From contig NC_086026.1 in the NCBI RefSeq assembly GCF_036323735.1, positions 53,945,039 to 54,009,038 on the forward strand: a stretch of 64,000 nucleotides of DNA, given 5' to 3'. A program made the position numbers and the translations under genes. This DNA is from Rattus norvegicus (Eukaryota; Chordata; Mammalia; Rodentia; Muridae). Of this stretch, positions 1 through 9,359 are shown piece by piece. A model generated the notes under the pieces. It made no database searches, had not been told where the DNA came from, and saw only the letters and a program-made list of their open reading frames with translations. Position 1 is the first letter of the stretch; every line of letters starts with the position of its first letter.

Positions 1-601
1 TCCTGGCAGGATACTAAATCACACTCCATGAGCCACAAAGCAATCTAAAAATAGCAGCTATGATTAGCTGTGGAAGGCACATGGGTCTCTGCCTCAGTTT
101 CCCCATCTGCCATGCTGAAGTGTTTGTCACCGTCACCTGCGAAGCCCTTACTTATTTACAGTGAATAAATTCAAGTGGAGACAAAGACTGTGAAGGAACT
201 AGGTTAGTGAGGAAACAAGAGTGACTCGAGGAGAGGGTAGACAGGAATAAGGAGGTGAAATGAGAGGCAGAGGTAAGGAGAGAGGTGTAGAGGAGAGAAG
301 ATAAGAACCCGCACAGCAATTGGAAGGTGCGAGGCTACGGCCTCAGCTCAGAAACCTAACCCAGAGCAGAGGAAAAGGACACCAAACCAACCTGACCTGG
401 GCTCAGACGGTGCTTTGATAGAGGGAGCTCACGGTGGCCTAGGTGCCCTCTTCTCTGACCCCAATCCCATGTCCCTTGGAGGAGAAACAGTGCTGTCCCC
501 CACCCCCACCCCCAACCACTGGCTGGCTTGGCTTGCTATGGTCCCAGCGAGCTGCTACCTATATCCAAGGTTTTAATTACCTACTCGGCTATGCCCAGAT
601 G

Positions 602-602
602 C

Positions 603-640
<38 letters not shown>
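602..640 (+). repeat. A homopolymer, about 38 bp
   Basis: Uninterrupted A run with no SINE body upstream. Confidence 0.9.
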
Positions 641-641
<1 letters not shown>

Positions 642-982
642 CCCTCTTACACCCAGATGAAGACACCCAAGCACTTCCTAGCCAGCTAGGTGGTTAGGGG
701 CCTGGCTGTGACTGTATTATCAACTTAGGGAAAGATGCCCTGGAGTACAAAGACCAGGACTTACACAGGTAACCCTAGCCCCAAACCCAATGCTCCAACA
801 GCAGACAACACCTGTCTTCGGGTCTTAGCACCTGAATAAAAGTAAAGGGAGTCCTGGGAAGAGCCAACCAGCCCTGGCACCAGCAAGCACTGATGAAAGT
901 CCCTGGGATCCCAATGGGCCCAAGTTTAAAGGTCCAAAGCCAGCCTTGGAGTTAAAAGTCAGGCCCCCCTCCCTCACCTGGG

Positions 983-992
983 TCTCGCGAGA
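983..992. promoter_or_regulatory. TCTCGCGAGA palindromic promoter element
   Basis: An exact 10-bp palindrome known from TATA-less CpG promoters and reported as the BANP binding site. It sits 5 bp upstream (in the minus-strand sense) of a consensus donor CCCAG/GTGAGG. Confidence 0.6.
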
Positions 993-1799
993 CCAGCTGG
1001 TGGTTCTGCAGGGGGAATGCATAGCTGTAGGCTAAGGCCTTTCTGGTCACAATGACTTTCGTCTTCCCTGCTCACATCCGCCCTCGAGGAAGGGCCACCA
1101 CCGGCAGAGGAAGGAGTCAGGACGGGAAGGAAACTGAGGCTGGGCGGGCAGAATGCCCAGGAGAGGCAGGGCGAGTATCCAAGGGCCAGGCGTGTAGAGA
1201 AGAAATTAGAAATAAGAAAAATAGGCAGAGAGAAAAGGAGGTCTGTAGAAAGGACGAGGCACAGGGATAATAGAGTGTGAAATACCGAAAGCTGGCTAGG
1301 AGAGCCGGGTGTGGTGGTACAAGCCAGTAAACCCAATTCCCTGTGCTCCGGATGTGGTGACAGGATATCAGGCACTCAAGGCCAGCCTCGGCCTGGGTTT
1401 CCAAAGACCTTGTCTCAAAAAATAACAGCAGTGCTGGTGCTGAGACAGTGAGCTAGAAGACTATACTGTAGGAGAGGCCAGGGGATCCTCAGAAGCGTGC
1501 GCGGTGGTGATGGTTGTGGTGGTGGGGGGCACGACTTGGGATACAGTCCCCAAATATGAGAAGAAGAAGAACCAGGCGCTTCAGAGCACCTCGGAGAGGG
1601 GGACCGAAGGGCAGCTAGGAAAAGAATCCCCAGAAGCGGGAGAAGAGTCTTGGGACAGTCCAGGGACAGAGAAAACAAGAGCTGGGAAGAGTAGCTGGGG
1701 TGGAAGAGTTGTTCGGGTGGAGGAGTATTGGAGAGCGACGCCGAAAAGTGCACTTCTTGGAAACCCGCAGGGTTCTTGATCTCCGCACACCAGGGGCTT

Positions 1800-3300
1800 G
1801 GCCCTCCCCAGGCCACCGGGTGGGACAAGGCAGCAGTGTTGGGCCGCCTGCTGTGGCTGCCCCTCCCGTCCGGCCCCGGGGACAAGCGGCCTTTCTTCAA
1901 CAAGGCCGAGAGAAGAAGTCGCTTGTTTGCACGGCAGGGAAAGGGGGCGGCCTTGCAGCTGCAGGAAGGGGGCTGGCATGTGGAGGGAGGTGCGTGCCTG
2001 CGGGGAGGTTGCGTGAGAGGAGCAGCCTTCCCGGGGGACCCGTCCCAGCGCGTGGAGTGCGTGGTGTGAAGCGTACTAAGTGTGTGAAGTCGAGGCACAT
2101 GTGAAGGATTCACGTGTGCACCAGTGGTGTGACACTGGACTGTCCGTGTGACGTGTCCTGCGGGTGCGCGGAGGTGAGGCGTGGGATGCTGTGCGTGGGA
2201 GCTGTGCGGACACCCGTGTTAGTGGCCGGTTTTGTTTGTGTGACCGCTGTGGGTGAGCCCGAAGTGCGATGAGTCAGTCTCCGCGAGCCTCCGGGACCGC
2301 TGAGCTAACGGGCCCAGAATGCAGCCCCACCCCGGCTCACTGGGTCCCCCGCCGAGCCGTGCGGTCCTGGGCCAAGTCCCCGCTGCGCTGGCCTGGGCGG
2401 AAGCGTCCGCGGCGCCTGGGCAACCCTGCGCCCCGCGGCCCCACCCAGCCGCCTGCCCGCGCTTCCCCATCCCGGGGGAGCCGGATGACGAGGCTCGGCC
2501 TCTGTTGGGGAACTCCGCGCTGTATTTGGATCCAGACCGCGGAGGCGGAGCGAGAGCCTACGGCTCAGTCATCCCAGGTCGCCCGAAACCCTCCAAGATA
2601 ACGGGGGTCCTGGAAGAGTGCCCAGGAGACCCTAGACGTGGAAACCCCAGGACTCCTCCCTGACTCTCTCGCGCCTGAGAGTTTGACTCCACATCTGTTT
2701 AAGTCCATCCAGGCAGCTGGTACTAGGACAAGAGCAGGGACGCCTAGGGGATCCCCCTTCCTGTGGTCCTGCTGATGTGGAGAGGAGCCATGTGGGGTGC
2801 TGTAGACAAGGTCCAGCGCGCGTACCCACCCGGAGACTGCGAGTGTGGGATACTGGCCGTCGGGGTGCCCACAAGAGACTCGAGATCCCGCAAGGCTCGG
2901 GAAGGGGGGGTCCCTCCGCATAATACCAGGGCCCCCTCTGGCGGTGGCGCTGGCAACGACTCAGGAGGGCAAAAGCAAGCGGTCCGCCGAGGGTGGCCCA
3001 CAAAGCCCCTTCCGCTAACGCACTCACCTGGCATGGCCCCTTTTTTCCGCACCTTTCTACCCAGCTCTCTGGGCCAGACTGGTCTCGTCTGGTCCCGGGG
3101 ACCTTCCCTTCTGTAGACCCGGCCAAACGGCGAATGGAACCCCAAGGCATAGTGGGAGGGGCACGCTTACCTTGTGGGGAGTTGGAGGGATACCGGCCCC
3201 TTCGCCCAAGTGGGCCGCGGCAGCCTCAGGCTGGCGAGGACACAGTTGCTTTTCCCCTGGAGCCAGCTGAGTAGGAGGAGAGGGAGACTGTCCCGCCCCC
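1800..3300. promoter_or_regulatory. CpG island, presumed Phldb1 promoter region
   Basis: CpG-dense, GC-rich and SINE-free, with an AP-1 site TGAGTCA at 2270-2276. Synteny places Phldb1 to the left on the minus strand. Minus-strand donors CCAG/GTGAGT (exon edge 3028) and CAAG/GTAAGC (exon edge 3173) would suit first exons transcribed leftwards. No Phldb1 coding exon was recognised, so the assignment is inference. Confidence 0.5.
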
Positions 3301-3460
3301 CTTCCCTGAGTCCCCGCCCCCATCCCGTCCTGTCCTCCTGGCCAGCTAGAGAAGACGCCCTTGTGGTGCTGGAGCCCAAGGCCCCCACCCAGCCTTTCCC
3401 ACAGCAGCACCTCCCCCGCTTGCACAGCGCCCGCTTTGTTCATCTGTACAGCTGGGCTTT

Positions 3461-3482
3461 CCACCACCACCACCACCACCAG
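3461..3482 (+). repeat. CAC trinucleotide repeat
   Basis: About seven CAC units in GC-rich DNA at the island edge. Confidence 0.9.
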
Positions 3483-3788
3483 GGCCACCACCATGCATAC
3501 TCTCCTCCCGCCCTCTCCTTCCGACCCTCCTAGACCACCCTCCCTCCACTCTAGGCCTCGAAGCTCTTTATTTACCCTGCCCTACCCAAGATGCTTGACT
3601 CCCAATGAGCCCTAGCACAGTCCTACCACAGATGCTCAAGTTTCTTTTCAGAACATCTACTGAGGGCACCCAGCTCAGCCCCTACCCTTTGCTAGTCCAA
3701 GCCCCACCATAGAGAGCTGCCGGTCGAGTTAATAATTGCACATCAGGCTTCAGAAATTAACGTGAAGGCCTGTTAAAAGTGTGGTGCT

Positions 3789-3900
3789 GGGGTTGGGGAT
3801 TTAGCTCAGTGGTAGAGCGCTTGCCTAGGAAGCCTAAGGCCCTGGGTTCGGTCCCCAGCTCCAAAAAAAAAAAAAAAAAAAGAACCAAAAAAAAAAAAAA
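3789..3900 (+). mobile_element. ID SINE (GGAAG class, AAGAACC tail)
   Basis: Full-length tRNA-Ala/BC1-type ID body with A-rich tail interrupted by AAGAACC. Flanked by AAAAGTGTGGTGC at 3775-3787 and 3901-3913. Confidence 0.95.
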
Positions 3901-3913
3901 AAAAGTGTGGTGC

Positions 3914-4066
3914 AAGCCAGATGGTGGTGGCTTTTATCCCAGCATTCGGGAGGCAGAGGCAGGTGGATCTCCTCTGTGAGTTCGAGACGGGCTGGCCTCG
4001 GAATAAGTTCAAGGACAGCCAGGGCTACACAGAGAAACCCTGTCTCGAAAAACAAAAACAAAAACA
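3914..4066 (+). mobile_element. B1 SINE
   Basis: 7SL-derived B1 body (TTTTATCCCAGCATTCGGGAG, then GAGAAACCCTGTCTCG) following the ID element directly; a diverged duplication AAGTGTACTGC follows its tail. Confidence 0.9.
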
Positions 4067-6402
4067 AGTGTACTGCAAACCTCAAGACCCAGGAAAGCCG
4101 AATGGAGATCGCTCGCCCTCTTGTTTCTGTCCATTCACCTCCAATACAGACTTGTTGGGTTACAGCTGGAGCTGGAGGCAGAGTAGAAAGACAGGTTGGC
4201 TGAAGAGTGAGAGTTTGAGGAAGAAGAAAAGAGGGGGGCGGTCTATAAACCCAGCCTGGCAAAGTCACTCAGCAATTCAACCCCCACCCCGAAATCCAAG
4301 CTGACAGTGGAGCCGCACCTTGCAAAGCCTGCTTTTGCCCCAGGAGACCGCTGGGAGGCCTCACGGGAGCTGAACTCGACTAGACTGGGCCTCTTTAACC
4401 TGCACTAAAGGATTGGCAGACGCTCTTCCTCAGTGAAGGAAAGGGCCGGAAGCCCCCAAGTCCGGCCTAAATTCCAGATGGGATGGGTTAGGAAAAAATT
4501 TAAAATGAAAGTCCTCTTTGGAATGGACAAGCTCTGTTCTGTTCCAATGGCTTTTGTTCTGTGACCTCCTCAGTCTTTCCCAGGAGTGGCAGGAGTCTGC
4601 ACTGCAGGAATTTGGTCACTCATTGACAGAACTAGCATTAGTAGGGGGCACCCACTGCTGGCAATTAAACCGGAGACAGCCGAGCAGTGGACAAGAGGGA
4701 GGAGGAAAAAGGGTCCCACCTGCCACCTACTGTAGCCAATAGAGGTGCAACATACTCAGTGGTCACCAGGAAACCCAAGCTTTTTGCAGTCTCTTTCCAC
4801 CTCTCTAAATATCATTGGAGGCTCAAGTGGCCAACCTTCCTGTGGCACTTATCAGTCGCAACAGTGATTTTCATGCTGTCCTCGTATGTTCTTGAGCAAA
4901 AAGAGAAAACAAACCAAAATCATCTTGTTCTGTATGTGAAGAAGACATAGCATTTGGAGAAGGGGCTCAGATTAGGGTATCTCAAACTCTCTCATCTTGT
5001 TCTTAACCTCCAGCTGCTGTTTATTGACTTGGTCAGGAGAACTGTCATACAATAATTAAACCTGCCAGAAGCAGATGATGCTGAGGCAGGGGGTTTAAAA
5101 AAGCAGCTAATTTTTCTCAGTGTCTCGCTGTCCAGCTGACCCTATGATCAAGGCTCTAAGAAATTTGTCCTATCTCCGGCTGTGTCCAGTCTCTGTGTTC
5201 CCACAGTTAGAGCACTCAGGGGACTAAAGACCTCCTGCCCCCACTCCTCCACCCTCTTCCCACTGCACATCTGGAGCCCATCAGGAAGCTCAGTGCTCTC
5301 TCACAGTTATGCAAGAGGTCGAGCAGCTGGGAGCTCTGCGCAGAGCTGAAAAGGGGGAGGAAGAGAAGACAGCAGAGAACAACTTTCCAAGCATGCTTCA
5401 AACTTTCCGAAATGGAAGCAAGGGGAGAGGGCAGAGGCTGGGTGTGGAAGGAAGGGTGAGTTCTTCAAAGCCTTCTGCACTTAGCTGTGGCTGTCAAGAG
5501 TGGGTTTCCACACTCCTCCTGTCTTTTTGCCTTGGCGCATTTCCCATTCTGTCCCTCTTCTCAAATTGTGCTCCCTCTGGCGCTAGAAGAGGGTGAATGT
5601 TACTCATTTGGCCAGAGGCCTCTGTAGTCTAACCCCTCTCCCAGAAAGGATCCCTCTTGTTGGGTAATAGTTTCCTCAAGATTGAAACATTTCTTCCTGC
5701 AGGGAAGTTCCTTAAGGAAGGTAAACAACTCAAAATAGCTTTAGGAAGTCCCTGAAACTGACCAGATTCTCTAGGCCCCTCCCTGCCACAGTAAGGAATA
5801 AAAGATAAGCAAGAGTGCTTCTCAGACAAGCTGAGCTTCAAACAAGACAGACCACAACAGCTGCCTGGAAGAGGTTTAAACCAATTGAATCATTTGGGAA
5901 AGTCGCTCTCCAGGCTGTTGAGCCACTTGTAGGCTCTGTATTGTGCTGAGTTCTCCGCTCTGTGAGCTCTCATGCTGGGGTGGGTGGTGATGCACCTATC
6001 TTTGAGTCATTTCTACTCCTGTAAGTAACCTATCACCCCATAAGTAACTACAATAAAAATAAAGTAACCCTAGTGAAATTCATTGGTTTACTAAGTTGGA
6101 CTTTAGTGGTATGCTGGTTGGCCCAGAGAGAGGCATAATTAGGAGGTGTGGTCTTGTTGGAGTAGGTGTGGCCTTGCTGGAAATGTGTCATTGTGAGGGT
6201 GGGCTTAGAGACCCTCCTCCTAGCAGCCTGGAAGTCCGTTTTGTCCTGACTGCCTTTGGATCAAGATGTATAACTCTTAGCTCTTTCTCCAGCATCATGT
6301 CTGCCTGGATGCTGCTGTGCTTTCTGCCATCGTGATAATGGACTGAACCTCTGAATAGGTGAGCCAATCCCAGATAAATGTCCCTTTTAAGAGTTGCTTG
6401 GA

Positions 6403-6494
6403 GGGGTTGGGGATTTAGCTCAGTAGTAGAGCGCTTGCCTAGCAAGCTCGAGGCCCTGGGTTCGGTCCCCAGCTCTGTAGGGGAAAAAAAAAAA
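6403..6494 (+). mobile_element. ID SINE (GCAAG class)
   Basis: ID body ending CCCCAGCTCTG with an A tail; bounded by AAGAGTTGCTTGG at 6389-6401 and 6495-6507. Confidence 0.95.
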
Positions 6495-6507
6495 AAGAGT
6501 TGCTTGG

Positions 6508-6718
6508 GAGCTGGAGAGATGGCTCAGCTGTTAAGAGCACTCACTGTTCTTCCAGAGGTCCTGAGTTCAAATCCCAGCAACCACATGGTGGCTCACAACC
6601 GTCTGTAATGGAATCTGATGCCCTCTCCTGGTGTGTCTGAAGACAGCTACAGAATACTCACATACATAAAATGGACAAATAAATCTTAAAAAAAAAAAAA
6701 AAAACTTAAAAAAAAAAA
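6508..6718 (+). mobile_element. B2 SINE
   Basis: Full-length B2 (GAGCTGGAGAGATGGCTCAG to an AATAAATCTTAAA tail), bounded by the same AAGAGTTGCTTGG at 6495-6507 and 6719-6731. Confidence 0.95.
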
Positions 6719-7254
6719 AAGAGTTGCTTGGTCACAGTGTCTCTTCACAGCCACGGAACCTAAGACAGGTGGTATCTTTACTTTGGTTTGTTGTGGAGTA
6801 AGTAGACCTGTGCTGTGTCTTCCTAGGAAGTGACATACACCTCTGTGACCCCTTTAGGTCCTAAATACTACCATTGGTGTAGGCATATAGGTGTGGTATA
6901 GGTATGGTGGCATCAGTGATGCCAGCTACCACCTTGCTCCATCAAATTTGATGGAAAGAGTGCTCAAACTTTACCTTAACAGAGGTAAAGCCACTATTTT
7001 ATCAGTTGGAAAATGGGCACAATCCATATTTGTATGCAAACCTAATGCAATCAAGCGGTGTGAGAAATTTGGCCACGACTGCAGATGGGCTCTTCTGTGG
7101 CTCAGGACCTGACTGTGAGGAGGAGAGAACAAGCACTAAGGACTGGAGAGCGCAGCACATGTAGAGCGCATGCTGTTTGGTATGCAAGGTGTTGAATCTG
7201 ATACCCAGCACTGCATGCACACTTAATTGGGAAATAAAATCAGTTATTTCTTTT

Positions 7255-7424
7255 AAAAAAACGATTTATTTATTTTATGATACGAGTACACTGTAGCTGT
7301 CTTCATTCACACCAGATCCCATTACAGATGGTTGTGAGCTACCATGTGGTTGCTGGGATTTGAACCCAGGATCTCTGGAAGAGCAGTCAGTGCTCTTAAC
7401 CACTAAGTCATTACTCCAGCTCCC
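7255..7424 (-). mobile_element. B2 SINE
   Basis: Antisense B2; flanks share CAGTTATTTCTTTT / CAGTTGTTTCTCTT. Confidence 0.9.
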
Positions 7425-7559
7425 CAGTTGTTTCTCTTGATGCCTTAGATTTGCAGGCCCACTCTCTCAGATAGTTCCTGTTCTGGTTTGTTAATAAACC
7501 TGATCAAACAGGGTTTAACCCAGGTGTTTCCCAGAACTGGATTAAGATGTTCAGGAGTG

Positions 7560-7641
7560 GGTTTGGGGATTTAGCTCAGTGGTAGAGCGCTTGCCTAGGA
7601 AGCGCAAGGCCATGGGTTTGGTCCCCAGCTCCGAAAAAAAA
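7560..7641 (+). mobile_element. ID SINE (GGAAG class)
   Basis: ID body with short A tail; flanks AGATGTTCAGGAG / AGATGTTTAGGAG. Confidence 0.93.
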
Positions 7642-7732
7642 GATGTTTAGGAGCTATGAGGCGTTTTCAACTATTTGACATTGTAACACAACTTGTCATC
7701 TATGAAGATCGAACTCAAGAATCAGGTAAATG

Positions 7733-7907
7733 GGTCTGGAGAGATGGCTCAGTGGTTAAGAGCACTGACTGCTCTTCCAGAGGTCCTGGGTTCAATTCCC
7801 AGCAACCACATGGTGGCTCACAACCATCTGTAATGGGATCTGATGCCCTCTTCTGGTGTGTCTGAGGACAACTACAGTGTGCTTATATACATCTTATATA
7901 TGTAAAA
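7733..7907 (+). mobile_element. B2 SINE
   Basis: Typical B2 body; flanks share GAATCA(G/C)GTAAATG. Confidence 0.9.
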
Positions 7908-7943
7908 TAGAATCACGTAAATGAGTTAAAAGGGTATACTTGG

Positions 7944-8158
7944 GGGCTGTAGAGTTGGCTCAGTGGTTAAGATCACTGGCAGATGTTCTGGAGGACCTGG
8001 GTTTGACTCCCAGCATGTGGTTCACAATGGTTTCCAACTTTAGTCTCAAGGAATACAATGCCCTCCTCTGGCCTCTGCAGGTACCAGGACTCAAGTGGTG
8101 TACATACACACATGTAGGCAAAATACTCATACACATAAAATAATTTTTAAAATTAAAG
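7944..8158 (+). mobile_element. B2/B3 SINE
   Basis: Diverged B2-type head (GTTGGCTCAGTGGTTAAG) with a B3-type 3' half. Confidence 0.85.
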
Positions 8159-8159
8159 A

Positions 8160-8345
8160 TGAGCTGGAGAGATGGCTCAGCAGTTAAGAGCACTGACTGC
8201 TCTTCCAGAGGTCCTGAGTTCAATTCCCAGCAGCCACGTGGTGGCTCACAACCATCTGTAATGGGATCTGATGCCCTCTTCTGGTGTGTCTGAAGAAAGG
8301 GACAGTGTATCCACATACATGATATACTTTAAAAAAGTATAAGAC
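8160..8345 (+). mobile_element. B2 SINE
   Basis: Near-consensus B2 directly following the previous B2/B3 copy. Confidence 0.9.
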
Positions 8346-8359
8346 AAAAATTATTTTTT

Positions 8360-8630
8360 ATTATTTATTTTTTTGAGACAGGGTTTTTCTGTATAGCCCT
8401 GGAACTTTCTTTGCAGATCTGACTAACCTTTTTTTTTTTTTTTTTTTTGGTTCTTTTTTTTTTTGGAGCTGGGAACCGAACCCAGGGCCTTGCGCTTCCT
8501 AGGCAAGCGCTCTACCACTGAGCTAAATCTCCAACCCCAGATCTGACTAACCTTGAATAACCACAAATATACGCCTGCCTCTGGGATTAGAAGGATGCGC
8601 CACCAAACCTAATGACTGTAGCCCCTAGAT
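8360..8630 (-). mobile_element. B1 SINE split by an ID element
   Basis: Antisense B1 (GAGACAGGGTTTTTCTG ... CTGCCTCTGGGATTAGAAGG) interrupted by the ID at 8431-8537; AGATCTGACTAACCTT is duplicated at the break. Confidence 0.9.
8431..8537 (-). mobile_element. ID SINE (GGAAG class, AAGAACC tail)
   Basis: Antisense ID with tail motif AAGAACC (GGTTCTT on the plus strand) and a 16-bp duplication inside a B1. Confidence 0.95.
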
Positions 8631-8639
8631 GGAGGGCTT

Positions 8640-9025
8640 TTTCTTGTTTGTTTTTCAGGATGGAATTTCTCTGAATTGCCCTGGCTGTCCTGAAAATCAC
8701 TCTTCAGACCAGTCTGGCTTTGAACTTGGACATCTGCCTACCTCTACCTCCAGAGTGCTGCAATGAAAGCCATGAACCACCACTGAGCGGCCACCATAAC
8801 CCAGGTTTTACAAGGGTGCTGGGATCAGGTTCTAATGTTGCATCGAAAGCACTTAGCCAACCGAGCTATCTGCAGTCCCCACTTCCTTTTAATTTCCATT
8901 TTATATTACTTTACTTAGATGGGGTTGGGTTGTATTTGGAACTCATGTAGAGTAGGCTGGACTCAAACTCATGGAGATGCACCTGTCTCTGCCTCCCAAG
9001 TGCTGAGACCAAAGGTAAGTATTAC
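8640..9025 (-). mobile_element. Two diverged B1-type SINEs
   Basis: Antisense B1-like segments at about 8640-8790 and 8915-9025 (GCCCTGGCTGTCCTG; CTGCCTCCCAAGTGCTGAG), separated by AT-rich sequence. Confidence 0.75.
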
Positions 9026-9359
9026 CACGTTCGACAAGGAGCCGTTTGAAGGAATAAGCAAATTTCTAAAGTGTCCTCCATACCCTCCTGGTTCATTTAC
9101 TCATCACTGTCTGACAAGGGGAAGATTCCACCTGGCAAAAGCTTTAAGAAGCCTTAGTCCTACTAAAAACTATGCTGTCAGGATTGAGTGTATGTACTCA
9201 AATACACACAACAGGGGCACAATACCTGGGAAATGGGACAAGGCAATGAATACACTAGGATAGATTATTTTCTTTTAAAAAAAATATCATTAATCTTTAA
9301 CTTTAGATCCTATTACAGTATCATGAATCACCAAGCAGACCTCAGTCAAAGTCCAGTAA

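Larger units (their letters stand above)
1..1800. other. Non-coding DNA upstream of the CpG island
   Basis: Contains a short MIR-like fragment near 80-115 (GCCTCAGTTTCCCCATCTG), an A-homopolymer, the TCTCGCGAGA element and a weak B1-like stretch at about 1305-1430. No coding exon is supported. Confidence 0.5.
6095..6765 (+). mobile_element. Rodent interspersed repeat (LTR/MaLR-like, family not assigned), split by ID and B2
   Basis: Shares order and wording with the copy at 15,140-15,675 (GGAGGTGTGG, GGGCTTTGAGG-like, TGAACCTCTGAA, GTCACAGTGTCTCTTCACAG). Family name is uncertain; repetition within the window is seen directly. Confidence 0.6.
3300..9359. other. Intergenic spacer between the CpG island and the Arcn1 3' end
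   Basis: Holds the SINEs listed separately and two stretches of unique sequence (about 4,070-6,090 and 6,765-7,240) in which I see no gene. Confidence 0.6.

Noticed and set aside
1415..2113. A 232-codon minus-strand open frame in the CpG island, with overlapping frames on the other strand.
   Set aside because: GC-rich DNA is poor in stop codons; no domain, family likeness or splice support is seen, and composition is Pro/Ser/Arg-rich in several frames at once.
3789..3862. ID bodies look like tRNA-Ala genes (box A TTTAGCTCAGTGG, box B GGTTCGGTCCC).
   Set aside because: All copies have A tails and target duplications and no closed acceptor stem; they are retrotransposed SINEs.
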